This document shows, piece after piece, positions 30,359 through 41,376 of a stretch of DNA of 64,000 bases. The notes beneath the pieces were generated by a model. That model was not told where the DNA came from and did not search any database. It was given only the letters and a program-made list of their open reading frames with translations. Source of the stretch: Nothopassalora personata (Eukaryota > Ascomycota > Dothideomycetes > Mycosphaerellales > Mycosphaerellaceae); contig CM066289.1 in assembly GCA_033816765.1 (NCBI GenBank), positions 4,464,001 through 4,528,000 on the forward strand, in the 5' to 3' direction. Position numbers and translations under genes: made by a program. Positions within the stretch are counted from its first letter, which is position 1, and every line of letters starts with the position of its first letter.

Positions 30359-33300
30359 ATGGCGACTTCCGAGACATCCGGTAGTACCGGTATCCTACCG
30401 CAAGCTACTATCGTTCTCAAGAGCCCTGACCAATGGGACAAGTTTGACAGGCAAATAGAGCTCTACGCAGAGTCTCTGAACATCTGGAAGTATGTGGATC
30501 CGACCGGCACCGCCCAGGAGCCTGTCGAGCCTGTGCACATGAGCATGGACGAGATCTACGATGCATACCATTCAGCACAGGAAGGCAATAAGGCTGCAGA
30601 TCGTGAGTTCCTCAAACTCAAGCAGTCTGATGCCGACCGCAAGCAACGGCAGTACGACCTATTCGCTACCGCTAGGTCCAAGTTGGTTACATACCTAATT
30701 CGGACCACTACCGATCTTGGGCACGAGCTTATGCACGGTAAGAAGACCCTCAGAGACAAGTACAAGGCTCTGCAGGGCCAGTATAGTCCAGACGACATGC
30801 TGCGTAAGCGGCAGCTCACCCTTGAGCTGTCCAGGCTTCAAAAGAGCCAAGCACGGAGGATCGACGACTGGTGCTCAGACTGGCTTGTCTTACAGACCAA
30901 GATGGCCAGGTGTAGGCACGCCGAGCACGACGATCTCAGCAGGCATCTGCTGCTTGCCATTCAGCAGAAAGCACCAGCATTTGGTGCTGCTCTGTACAAT
31001 GAGTGGAGACGCGATAGCGAAAGCCTGCCATTGTCAAAGCTTACTGAGCGATACCTCGAATGGATCCGCGACACTACACCAGTCACAACCACCGGTCGAT
31101 CAGTCTTTGCAACCTTCGCAGGCGAGCCATCAGCCGAACACGATCCTCCAGAGGTCCCACCGACCCCAGCACCTACAGCAGGCACAGGGGGTGGGAACAA
31201 CAACAACACGCGTGGCCGCAGCCGCGGCAACAAGAGCCGTGACCGTGGCAACAAGGACAACAAGAGCAGTGACAAGCCAAGCGGCTGCTGGAACATCACC
31301 GGCGAGCCCAAGGACAATTGCCATCCGTCGCTGGGCAAATGCGATGTGATCAACCCCAAGATCCGCCCATCACCAGATCAACGCACAGAGCAGTGGAAGA
31401 AGCACTGGATCAACTTCATTAACTACTGCATGGGCGACGATGGTGAGCGTCTCTTGAAGGTGCTCAATCGCTATGGCACAGATGAAGAACGCGACAAGGC
31501 CATTGCTAAGGGCGAAACAACACTAAATGGCTTCACTGGCCTCACTGTCCTTTCAAGCTCAATAAGCCAATTAAGCTTCAACTTCATGGATTGTTGGGTA
31601 TACGACAACTGCTCGGACACCCACGTCATCAATCACCATGATCAGCAGGGCGTAGAGTTCATTGCTGAGCGCCTAACCACCGCCTGCATCCAGGCTGGAA
31701 CCACCACGTTCCCCATTGCAGCAATAGGGCGTGTTCACATGAAGATACAGGGGTATTCATTCAACTTCATGGATGTTGCCTACTGCCCAGGCTTTCATGT
31801 GAACGTCATCTCTCATTCTCGCATGGAAGCAGCCGGACTCTGGTGGCATGGCCGCACTAATTCGGTGTACCACAATGACACCAAATTGATGGATCTACAC
31901 CGCCCGACTGGCACAATCCCCTTCTTCAAGGTGGTCACACCGCCTCAATCAGAGATGGTCTACCAATGGCCATCAAGCACCGATGGGAGCATCCTGCCAA
32001 AGATTACTGAGAAACACCGCACAGCGCACTTCATCAGCACAATTGGCAAGGGTGATACCATGCAAACACCGCCTGTTCAGGGCTCCAACGGCGACCGCAC
32101 CGTTTTGGCAGTAATGAACAGCACAGGGGGCACTAAAGGCGCTGCTACATCCAGCAGAAGCCCCATCAAACACCGCAAGCTCTCCGGGCGCCAGTGGCAT
32201 CAAATCTTTGGCCATATTGGTGCAGACCGCATTAACCAGTTACCCTATCGGGTTGAGGGGGTGATCATTAAACCTGATAGTCCCAAGGCACCCCTCACTG
32301 CACATTGCAGAGCATGTGGTCTTGCCAAGGCACACAAGGTCACCAATCGGGTGGCGCCTATTCGGGCAATGACTCCCTATGGCCACATGGCCATGGACCT
32401 GGCTGAGTTCACACCCGCCTACAACGGAGACCGGTACATGGTCCACTTCTACGATCTGGATACCCATGGTCACTTTCAGTTCACCGTCAAGAACCGAGAC
32501 CAGCAATCAGTCCTTGCCTGCTTCAACAGTCTGTTGAGCTTCATCAACTTCATTGGCCGCAGATTCGTGTGCTTCTACAGCGACAACGAACCAGCCATTG
32601 GAAAAAGATTCCGCTCCACTATTAACAGCAACCAGATTGAATGGCACAACACTGCTGATTACAGTGCAAACCAGGACCCAGCAGAACGAGCGGGCGGCGT
32701 CATTATCACGATGTCACGCACAATCCGCATCCACGCTCGCCTACCTGAGAAGCTCTGGAACGAATGCACCGCAGCAGCCTGCTACATCCTCTGGCGGTCA
32801 CCAATCCAATCAAAAGGCTGGAAGACTCCCTTCGAATTGGCAACAGGCAGGGTACCAAATGTGGGCCACATGGTGGTGTACGGCTGCCTAGCCTACGTGT
32901 ACATTCATGGCACCACTCAACCAGGCAAGACTGAGAAGCTCAAAGAACGAGCACTGATCGGATACCTTGTGGGCTACGACTCCACCAACATCTACAGGGT
33001 GTGGGACCCATCGAAAGATAGGGTTATGCGGGTAAAGGACGTCCTCTTTGATGAGACCACGTTCTACGACCCATCAATTCTCACTGCTGGTTACTCAACC
33101 CCTGTTGAGAACATCGCGACGGCAGAACCGGCTGAAGAGCCTGAACAGTACTACGACCTGTATGTGGCTCACCATGAGCACGACACACTACAGGCCGAGG
33201 GGGTGGAAGAACAGGCCCAACAGCAGCCGCTCCATCAAAACCCTCGTCAATACCATCAAAACGCCCATCAACTCCTCCTTGGGCAAGAACCACACTGGCC

Positions 33301-35557
33301 AGAGCACCGCTCCTCAGCAGCATTCAACCACCTAGAAAGTGGCAGCAGTTTCGAGCCACCTGATTGGCCATTAACAAATGACGCTATAACCCCTGCACTT
33401 TCACGAGACCAGGTCAAATCCGGGGTCGAACCAGCGACCAATGAGAGCACAGAGAACTCTGACTACAACAACAACGCGGTAAACAACAGTGACGCGTCTG
33501 AACAACAGTACATCAACACACTGCAACAGCAGTTGATGGATGCTCTCACAGAGGAAGATCGTGAGGAGATTATGGCAGAAGCAGATGCTTCGACGACTTC
33601 AGACGTCGCTGCCGCTCCTCCCCCCTCAGCAATCCCCTTCGAAGAACTCAGCCAAATGGATGACTTTTCCGCTGACACTAATTACACCCTCACCGACACT
33701 GGGAAGAGGCTCCGAACCGCCTACTTCCACCATGCTCTGCACAATATCATGGTCGCTAACGTTGTCATCAGCCAGATGGCGGGCATCCGCCCGAGACCTA
33801 AGCACCACGATGTCGTACGAACACGCCGATCCTCCCCCACACGCCGTGTCAACACCATCACGTCGATGCACCGCGATGACCTTCCGCCCGAACCTCTGAA
33901 CTACCGTGCCGCCATGAAGCACCGCTTCGCCCAACAATGGCGTGAAGCTATGGCCAAGGAGTTTGCCAAGGCAATCTCTACTGGCACATTCAAATGGGCA
34001 ACTCAGCAAGAGAAGGATCATGATGCTCAGCAAGAAGAGGAGGGACTTCAGCCACCACTGCCGCTGAAGTGGGTGTACAAGTACAAGCTGGATGAGCATG
34101 GCATGCTAAAGAGCTTCAAGGCCCGGCTATGCGCAAGAGGCGATCTACAGGGCACACACTTGGATACATACGCCGCTACATTGCCAGCAAGCATGTTTCG
34201 CCTCTGCTGTGCTATGGCCGCGAGCTTCGACCTAGAAGCTGAACAGTTTGATGTTGTCAACGCCTTCTTGAACTCAGACCTGCCATACACTATGTATCTA
34301 CAGCCGCCTCCTGGAATCGATCGCCCTGCCGATGGACACGCTCTCAAACTAGTCAAGGCCCTCTACGGACTGAAGGAGTCCCCTTTGTTGTGGTACAACT
34401 CCCTCACCGAGACGCTGGCCTCCCTTGGAATGGTTCCTCTCTCGGACTCCGAATGCATCTACTTTAATAACAAGGTCATGTTCTTCTTTTATGTGGACGA
34501 CCTGGTCATGCTGTATCACCGCAAGCACAAGGACCATGCACTTAGCATCAAGAAGCGTCTGCTTGCCAAGTACGAGATGCACGAGCTTGGAGATCTTGCC
34601 TGGTTTCTAGGAATCAAGGTAACACGAGACCGGCAAAAGAGACTGCTATGGCTCTCACAAGAGGACTACATTGAGAAGCTCGCCGCTAAGTTCAGCATAT
34701 CCACCAGCGCACGCAAGACAACAGTGCCAGTGGATCAACACCTCGACTGGACAGTGCCTAAGGGCCATGTTGCAGACCCCATGAAGATCCTTGCGTACCA
34801 ACAGCGTATTGGGTCTCTGAACTTCGCAGCAACACACACACGCCCGGACATTGCCTTTTCCCTGTCAATGCTTTCGCAGTACCTGACCAAGCCAACGGAC
34901 ACACATCTGAAGCTTGCGGATCAGTGCTTGCGCTACCTCCTAGAGACTAAGAACCTCTGCCTTGTGTATGGCGCCAGCAAGCACATTACTGGCCTACATA
35001 GTCAGCCTGAACATCTCGGCAAGAACCATGAATTCTTTGGCGCATCAGATGCCTCCTACGGCATGAACGTCGACAGGACCAGCTCTAGCGGATGGATCTT
35101 CATGCTCTTCGGCGGACCAGTCGACTACAAAGCATCCAAGCAGATCACTGTTACTAAGTCCTCAACCGAAGCCGAACTCCTTGGCCTGTCACAAGCGGCA
35201 TCAGAGCTGATCCAGTGGGAACGCATCTTCGCCGAGATCCATCTCGAGTTCAACCAGCGCACCTACCTGTACTGTGACAACACCCAAACCATCCGCCTTG
35301 TTAACCAACAAGGGCAAAAGCTTGACACCAAGCTACGCCATGTTGACATACACCATCACTGGCTGCGTCAACGAGACCAGCGAGGAGACATTGAGATCCA
35401 GTATCTCAACACAAACGACATGCCAGCAGACGGGCTTACCAAGCTGCTGCCAAAGCAGAAACACCAACGCTTTGTGCAGCTCCTCAACATGGCTGAGGAG
35501 GGCGTAGACCCACGCACCCCCTCCTTAGCACCCTCTGCGAATGGCAGCAACGCTTAA
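30359..35557 (+). CDS. gag-pol: Copia A Gag-Pol polyprotein
   Basis: A single 1732-residue polyprotein from ATG 30359. Gag-like N-terminal part to about residue 320, with an Asn/Arg/Gly-rich stretch near 278-305. A Cys/His segment after it lacks the normal C-x2-C-x4-H-x4-C knuckle. Protease D416 lies in a D-N-C-S context. Integrase: HHCC finger with H614 and Cys 650/653, catalytic D680, D742 and E776. An acidic, Gln-rich linker (about 920-1140). RT: YVDD with aspartates 1380-1381. RNase H: D1564 and later E and D blocks, ending in the A-D-G-L-T-K-type tail near 1697. Integrase before RT defines Ty1/copia. No lesion is seen. Confidence 0.96.
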   Translation: MATSETSGSTGILPQATIVLKSPDQWDKFDRQIELYAESLNIWKYVDPTGTAQEPVEPVHMSMDEIYDAYHSAQEGNKAADREFLKLKQSDADRKQRQYDLFATARSKLVTYLIRTTTDLGHELMHGKKTLRDKYKALQGQYSPDDMLRKRQLTLELSRLQKSQARRIDDWCSDWLVLQTKMARCRHAEHDDLSRHLLLAIQQKAPAFGAALYNEWRRDSESLPLSKLTERYLEWIRDTTPVTTTGRSVFATFAGEPSAEHDPPEVPPTPAPTAGTGGGNNNNTRGRSRGNKSRDRGNKDNKSSDKPSGCWNITGEPKDNCHPSLGKCDVINPKIRPSPDQRTEQWKKHWINFINYCMGDDGERLLKVLNRYGTDEERDKAIAKGETTLNGFTGLTVLSSSISQLSFNFMDCWVYDNCSDTHVINHHDQQGVEFIAERLTTACIQAGTTTFPIAAIGRVHMKIQGYSFNFMDVAYCPGFHVNVISHSRMEAAGLWWHGRTNSVYHNDTKLMDLHRPTGTIPFFKVVTPPQSEMVYQWPSSTDGSILPKITEKHRTAHFISTIGKGDTMQTPPVQGSNGDRTVLAVMNSTGGTKGAATSSRSPIKHRKLSGRQWHQIFGHIGADRINQLPYRVEGVIIKPDSPKAPLTAHCRACGLAKAHKVTNRVAPIRAMTPYGHMAMDLAEFTPAYNGDRYMVHFYDLDTHGHFQFTVKNRDQQSVLACFNSLLSFINFIGRRFVCFYSDNEPAIGKRFRSTINSNQIEWHNTADYSANQDPAERAGGVIITMSRTIRIHARLPEKLWNECTAAACYILWRSPIQSKGWKTPFELATGRVPNVGHMVVYGCLAYVYIHGTTQPGKTEKLKERALIGYLVGYDSTNIYRVWDPSKDRVMRVKDVLFDETTFYDPSILTAGYSTPVENIATAEPAEEPEQYYDLYVAHHEHDTLQAEGVEEQAQQQPLHQNPRQYHQNAHQLLLGQEPHWPEHRSSAAFNHLESGSSFEPPDWPLTNDAITPALSRDQVKSGVEPATNESTENSDYNNNAVNNSDASEQQYINTLQQQLMDALTEEDREEIMAEADASTTSDVAAAPPPSAIPFEELSQMDDFSADTNYTLTDTGKRLRTAYFHHALHNIMVANVVISQMAGIRPRPKHHDVVRTRRSSPTRRVNTITSMHRDDLPPEPLNYRAAMKHRFAQQWREAMAKEFAKAISTGTFKWATQQEKDHDAQQEEEGLQPPLPLKWVYKYKLDEHGMLKSFKARLCARGDLQGTHLDTYAATLPASMFRLCCAMAASFDLEAEQFDVVNAFLNSDLPYTMYLQPPPGIDRPADGHALKLVKALYGLKESPLLWYNSLTETLASLGMVPLSDSECIYFNNKVMFFFYVDDLVMLYHRKHKDHALSIKKRLLAKYEMHELGDLAWFLGIKVTRDRQKRLLWLSQEDYIEKLAAKFSISTSARKTTVPVDQHLDWTVPKGHVADPMKILAYQQRIGSLNFAATHTRPDIAFSLSMLSQYLTKPTDTHLKLADQCLRYLLETKNLCLVYGASKHITGLHSQPEHLGKNHEFFGASDASYGMNVDRTSSSGWIFMLFGGPVDYKASKQITVTKSSTEAELLGLSQAASELIQWERIFAEIHLEFNQRTYLYCDNTQTIRLVNQQGQKLDTKLRHVDIHHHWLRQRDQRGDIEIQYLNTNDMPADGLTKLLPKQKHQRFVQLLNMAEEGVDPRTPSLAPSANGSNA

Positions 35558-36861
35558 GATGCGTAGGCCTGCCACACCAGTGGCTCTTCTCTTGCCAGCA
35601 CCAGGCTTTGACTACAGGACTCCTCTTCTCGGCGCATCACAGCATGCACGACATGGTGATCAGCCACCACTAAGCGCTGCTTCCATCATGCCTCTCCTTC
35701 CGCATTCGGATGGATGCGACTTCCCTTTTATCCTTTTTATGCCAAAACAGGAAGGAACCAGCAGCAGGACTGTATAAAAACACCTCTTCAGGTCCAAACC
35801 CTTCCTCTTTCCTTAACCAACCAACATGGACCGGCAGAGGATGTACGGTATGTTCTGTACTACTGTCTCCTCTACCGGCTCCGCATCACCGGCACTGCCC
35901 TAGCACCATCATCACCAGGTGTTTCTCGGACTCCCATTGGCCCAATAGCAAAAGGACCGGAAACACCCCTGTTACCAGCAGCGGTGCAGCGCATGCGCAC
36001 CAGCAACGGCGCAGCCAATCACGAGCGCCGAAACACCATCAACTTCCATACTGCTGGCAGCATCACCATCACTACCTCCGTTACCATATCACAACGATCG
36101 TCATAACATCATCGATGCCTCCATCATCGTCCTCACCTCACTCAGAGACAGCATCTCCACCCGCTGGGCGTACAGCACCTGCAGCACCACCGTCGCTGGG
36201 ATCACCCTTGCCCTGAGCAAAAAGATAAGGCTTTCACAAGCTGTGAAGACCTTTCATCAGGCAAAAGAGTTCCCACCAGGACGTAGCTGAATGGTAATCT
36301 CTACCTAAGGCAGGAAGCGGAGTTCTCTGAGACCGTGACCGAAGTCACATATGCGTGGTCATTGGATAGCAGCAAGGCACCCCAATTGCCGAAGCAACAG
36401 CGTACTATGACACCTAGGATTTTGATCAAGAATAATGGAGCAGACATTGAAGCGGACGATAGGCCAAGCAATAAATTCAGCAGATATAATAACCCCCAGG
36501 ACTCGAACCCACAACCTCACATGTCCGTTGAAATGCAGGGAGATAGCACGCCTTGCCGTTCAGTGCTACAAGAACAGCTCAGCCACCCCACCGGACAAGA
36601 ATCACATCGCTCAGAACCTATTATATGGGTTAACTACAGTGTGAGGGACTTAGTGAGATTGTGAATGGGGATGTGAGGCTAGGACAATAGCCTCACCTGA
36701 AACGCTGACTCATCGCCCTACTGTGCAGCTCACAATGGAGCTCCAACAAGCGCACAGCAACGACGCCTTACGTCATGGGTGGGTGGGTGGGGTGATGGGT
36801 GATGGATGGGGTGCACGCGATCACATGCGATCAGCTCATTCACCTACAAGCCGCACGAGCT
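35558..36861 (+). other. Long spacer between copia A pol and polypurine tract
   Basis: 1.3 kb, long for a copia element. It holds a TATA-like TGTATAAAAA (35771-35780), a C/T-rich stretch and an ATG at 35826 in a good context, but only short frames follow. The longest open frame (35710-36216, 168 codons, Pro/Ser-rich) has no recognisable domain. A tRNA-like segment lies on the minus strand near 36485-36597. It may be captured host DNA. Confidence 0.55.
36485..36597 (-). ncRNA. tRNA-like / SINE-like segment with pol III A and B boxes
   Basis: The minus strand has TGGCTGAGCTG (36585-36575), fitting the A box, and GGTTCGAGTCC (36509-36499), a perfect B box. The two are 65 bases apart. I could not fold a proper acceptor stem, so it is more likely a tRNA-derived relic or SINE-like piece than a working tRNA. 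Confidence 0.35.
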
Positions 36862-36868
36862 GAGGGGG
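36862..36868 (+). promoter_or_regulatory. Polypurine tract of copia A
   Basis: GAGGGGG, two bases before the 3' LTR start. Confidence 0.75.
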
Positions 36869-36870
36869 TG

Positions 36871-37077
36871 TGTCACGATCCAAGCGTGCACCGGCGCTGC
36901 AGCCCAATCAAACCTGAGGCAGCAGCCGCCAAGAATCAGGTGACATTGATTAGTCACCTGCAGCCTTTTCACAAGCAGCCCCTTTCAATTCTAGCTGAGA
37001 TACATGCAATCTACTATCTGCTTTTGAAACACCTTTATGAGCCCATTTCATGACTTCCAACCACTTGTAACGTGATA
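36871..37077 (+). repeat. 3' LTR of copia A (207 bp)
   Basis: Identical by eye to the 5' LTR; followed by TATAC. Confidence 0.95.
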
Positions 37078-37082
37078 TATAC

Positions 37083-38500
37083 TAGTATAATAACGCTAAA
37101 CTAGCGCCGCGGGTTAAAACAGTTAGAGAGATAATAAGTCGAGAATTCGACGTACACCGATAGTACCTACGAGAATTAAACAAGGTTAGTAACGGCGGCG
37201 TCTACTAGAACATATAGTATTCTCTAAGCTAATAGATTATACAACAAGACCCCGGGCTGTAGCTCTTATAAGTAGCGCTATACCCTTAACACTACACTCG
37301 GTTTATCTCCTTCCCTAGGCCTACGATTTTTAGCTTTAATAGGGCTTATTAGGGGGGGTAATACGAACGCTATAGTGTAGTATACTAGGGTCGACTTAAA
37401 CCTCGAAATTGAAAACTACTAGACTAGTAACCGGCTTAACATACTGTACTCTCTTAACTTAGAGGGTACTAGTAGGCCGGAGTTTTTATATAGTTTTCAT
37501 AAGTAAGGGAATGCTATAGAGTTTATCTAGTAGTGCCGGATTAACGACTACATAGAAGACGGCCGATTTAAGCGTTTCTTCTCGGTTAGGGTTTAGAATT
37601 ACCTAAGTAAGAATAGCATTAGCTAGTTTAGAGAGGACCTAAGCGCTAGGTAAATGCGGGTAACTACTATAGGCGTTCTAATAAGGTAGGCCGTACATAA
37701 GAAGACGCTACGTTAGATTAACCCTTACTTTATCGAGATCCGCGACGATAACTATCTTAAACTCTAGAGAAGCTAGAGTATGCACTAGGTAATAGACCTC
37801 TATCGTAACTTTAAGACGCTAAGTAAGAGCGCTATAGGGTTTAAGTATCGACGCCTAGTACCTAGCTATCCTTTCCCTACGGCCGTACACCTTAGTAGCA
37901 TTAGCCCTCTATCCGATGCCCTAGCGGGTTTAAAGTCTTAGACCGATAACGAAGTCATCCTTAATACTAGAAGGTAGCTTAATGCTACGCTCCGCCTAGA
38001 CTCGGAGCTCTTCTATAAGAAGATGTATAATTAGCGCGTCCGAGCTATAAAATTGATAGATAAGTAGCTTAGCTTAGTTACTACTCTCGAGTAGATGTGC
38101 TTTATAAGCGAAGGGCGTAATAAGAGCTTTTTCCGTAACTACTATAGGAACTTCACTAGCTAGCTACTTAGGGACGCGTCTAGTAAGACTAGTGTTAGCT
38201 ACGATAACGAGTAGGTCTAGATAAAGGAGTTGTGTAAGAATGAGTAGAACTAAGTAGTTAGTACGGGTTTATAGGCTCCTAGTTTCTAGTTAATTTCCGG
38301 CTATAGCTATAGCCTATAGGTTTCTAGTTCTAATTCTAGTTCTAATTCTAGTTCTAATTCTAGTTCTAATTTTTCGGGTACAGGTGCTTCTAGTCCTTAG
38401 ATCTTACTTGTTTCTTATAGTTACTTATCTTCCCTTAACTTACTTTCTAGTTACGCGGTAGACTCGTCTTTAGATTTATTAGGTTACTAGTACTAACGCT
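37083..38500 (+). pseudogene. Large RIP-mutated ORF of unknown family, 3' half
   Basis: Continues the frame that ends at 29990. About 450 codons can be read with mostly TAG stops. The right end is uncertain; a Ser/Asn repeat at 38323-38372 lies near the C-terminus. No family recognised. Confidence 0.5.
38323..38372 (+). repeat. 12-bp tandem repeat (TCTAGTTCTAAT), about 4 units
   Basis: Perfect or near-perfect units encoding Ser-Ser-Asn-Ser in the frame of the unknown ORF. Confidence 0.85.
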
Positions 38501-38858
38501 CACTTGTCTTATAAATGGCGTTTACGTTATTCGACTATCTAGCCCGCTCGATTAATGCTAACATAGCTATCTATTCCCTCGCTAGTTTCGTAGTATACGT
38601 TAGTATAGTACGACGGATGCGAGTCGCGGTTATTAACGTTATTATTACGGTCTCTATTAGAAGGATCCTTTCGATCTTTATAAACTGTCGCTAGTAGGCC
38701 CTAGGATTACCTAACATCTTATATGTTAAGCTATATAATAGGGTGAGCTATTATACTACTATAAGACTACCTTAGCTTATAGCGACTAACTACGCTACCT
38801 GTAGTACCCGGGCTTACTACTTTAGAACCTAAGAACAGGTTCGTAATAGGGGAGGATA
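38501..38858. other. RIP-mutated DNA, unidentified
   Basis: Partly open on the plus strand in the frame of the preceding ORF; may be its C-terminus or a 3' region. No domain recognised. Confidence 0.35.
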
Positions 38859-39225
38859 TATTAACGACTAATAGGTTATGTTAACCTTAGGTTTAGAGGG
38901 GGGTCCCTTAGGTCTAACTTGCCCTAATTTCATTTTAGTTTAATTAGACATTTAGGTAAGCTAGTAGGACCTAGTGTAGCTATTAAGATATATACTGCGC
39001 AGTTAAGCATTGTAAGCGTAGCATTAAGGAAACAATTCAATTTATACCTCTCGAGTAGAGGGCATAGGGGTTTAAGTCCGCTAATCCTCTTATTTATCTA
39101 GCTACTACGCTACTCGTTACGTAACCTAATTTCACGGTCCGGGACCGGCAAATACCCCTACTTATATAAGCGTCGCTCTATACTACTATAACTCGGACAG
39201 GCCTACATAGGGTAGTTAGTAGACA
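38859..39225. repeat. Repeat R, copy 2
   Basis: Matches 25661-26027 over its whole length with scattered RIP-type differences. Same orientation. The palindrome at 39131-39152 lies inside. Confidence 0.75.
39131..39152. repeat. Palindrome (CGGTCCGGGACCG), copy 3
   Basis: Shortened version of the palindrome at 25932 and 27790. Confidence 0.6.
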
Positions 39226-39348
39226 TTGGTAGCTAAGGCATTAATAGTATCGTTTACAATCTAAGGTCGTCGGGCTCTACTTACTTTACTAGGGGCGGGT
39301 GTTCCCCTATTACTCTATCGATCTCCTATCTTAGAGGGCGTTTAAAGC

Positions 39349-39824
39349 TATTAGGCTTAGTATAACCTAATAATATTATAAGTTAAGAAGATAAGCTTAA
39401 TCGGGTTTATTCTCGGGCCGATAGAAAGTTAAGGGAGAGTAATAAAGCAGTAGCTATCTTATCTCGTAGAGACTAAGTAGTAGTAAGGTAAAGGTTAGGT
39501 TATAGTATATTCTAAATAGTAATATTAAATAGTAAGTTAAACGCCTCGAAGCTATAAGAGATTCTTAGCGTTTCTAAATATAAAGGAGATTCGTATACTA
39601 GCTCGTAGTAAGTAACCGTTCGTCTATCTAACCGGTCGTTAGGTCGTCTAGTCGTGTTCGATAGTACGCTACTACTACGGTTGTCTACGACTATACACGA
39701 AGCCTATAGTTGTGCACGTAATTAAACCTTAGCGGGAATTCCTTCTTTATAGCGATTAGTCCTCGTCTTCTACTTTCTCTTTATACTACGTCTTTACGCT
39801 ACTCTCTTATATTAAACCGTAACA
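39349..39824 (-). repeat. Family F LTR (about 476 bp)
   Basis: TATTAGGCTTAG...CCGTAACA, the reverse-complement relative of the split solo LTR at 47226/61997. Flanks do not give a target duplication. It cuts directly into the gag of gypsy D, so it is probably a solo or rearranged copy rather than D's own 5' LTR. Confidence 0.7.
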
Positions 39825-41376
39825 AGGAGGTCGAGAGGATTATAACTAATCTTAAGGATATAGACTAGTTTCAAGTAGCTTATAAGAAGTAGAAGGAAAA
39901 TAATAGGGACTCTAGCGTAACTACTACGGTTACTACTTATTCTTTTATAGGACCTACCGTAACTTATATTAATACCGACGGTAATATTATTATAGTACTA
40001 ACCTAAACTACTAGAGGCCACTCTAGAAGTCGTAGAGACTAGAAGGAGGATAAGAGGAAGTAGAGAGTAAACTAGGTCGATATCGCTAAAAGAGACTAAT
40101 AACGCTAAGAATAGCTCTACTTCTACTACGGAGCGAGCGGGTACTAAGTAAAGGAGTACCTATATACCGTAGTAGTTAACCCTACTAAGATTAATATAAC
40201 GTACGTTAAACCAATCCTAAAGGGCGATAGTTTTAAGTCGAACCCCGAAGATATAGAAAAAGACTAGCTCCTAGGTAAAAGCTAGTGTTAGGAGATAAAG
40301 AAGTACTAGTAAAAGGGTAGAACGTAGTTAAGAGTTCTATAAATAGGAATCTTATATATACTAACGTAGTCCTAAACTAGAGTTACGGAACGTTTACCCT
40401 TATTAATAAAGGATATATATACTATACTATAACTAATAGAGACCTAGTAAAAGCCCTCGGTCTTACGTATATAAGTAACGGGAGCCGTAAGGCTACGGGG
40501 TTTACGAAAGTAATACGAAACTCGATTAAAGGAGTAGTTACCTTCTATATAGAAATTGCCGGGATCTACTAGGTAATATACGCTTATATTATACCTAATC
40601 TAGATTTCCCGATAATTCTAGGGAACCCCTAGAAGGCGTATAATTAAATCTATATAGCGTTAGAAAAGCATCGATACTACTATAGCTTAGTAAAGAAATA
40701 GGTACCTGAAGGACGTAACTATAGAGAACGTAAAGTAGGTAAACATTTTACTATAATTACCGTAGCTACTATAGAGGATATTAAGAAGACCCTTAGTAAG
40801 AAGAAGCCGCCTACGCGGAAGGAGCGTAAGAAGAAACTTACCCTAGAACTTTAGGATATACTTCTACTATTTTCTACTAAGGAAGTAGATAAGCTAGCTC
40901 CGTACCGTAGTAATCTTAATTATAAGATCGAGATCCGGATAAAACCTAACGGAAGCTAGGAACTATTACCCTAAGGACCGCTATATAGTATATTAAAAGA
41001 CGAGCTACTTATACTTTATAAATTACTAACGGAACTATAGCGTAAGGGCTATATCTAACCCTCTATCTTAGAAGTAGTAGCTCCCCTTCTCTTTATAAAG
41101 AAGCCTAGAGGAGGACTCCGTTTTTACTACGACTATAGAGCGTTAAACGTAATTATAAAATAGGACTATTACCTATTATCATTAACCCCGGAGACTATCT
41201 AAAATCTAACGGGAGCTAAATAGATAACGAAGGTAGACGTTATTTTAGCGTTCTACTATCTCTAGATAGTAAGAGAGGAGGAGTATAAGACCGCCTTCTA
41301 AACTAGGTTTAGGTTATAGGAGTAGTAAGTATATCCGTTTAGTTTATCTAGAGTACCGGTAACCTTTTAACGGTAG
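39825..41376 (+). pseudogene. RIP-mutated gypsy D: gag end, protease, RT (segment 1)
   Basis: Plus-strand gypsy read through TAG/TAA stops. The zinc knuckle near 40115-40160 has Cys and His turned to Tyr. The protease region lies about 40320-40640. RT runs 41090-41376 with the K-P-x-G-G-L-R and D-Y-R-x-L-N blocks. It continues at 46990 after copia B. The 5' part of gag is missing. Confidence 0.8.

Larger units (their letters stand above)
29991..37077 (+). mobile_element. Copia A: intact Ty1/copia retrotransposon, TSD TATAC
   Basis: Complete element with two 207-bp LTRs that look identical, an initiator-tRNA type primer site, one long gag-pol ORF, a 1.3-kb spacer and a polypurine tract. TATAC flanks it at 29986-29990 and 37078-37082. 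Identical LTRs and an unbroken ORF indicate a recent insertion into RIP-mutated DNA. Confidence 0.97.

Noticed and set aside
36485..36597. A functional tRNA gene
   Set aside because: The boxes are good but no acceptor stem pairs, and the T stem is weak.
39349..39824. 5' LTR of gypsy D
   Set aside because: The gag zinc knuckle of D follows within about 300 bases, so most of gag is missing. The same LTR family lies at the 3' side of gypsy H with a polypurine tract in the opposite sense.
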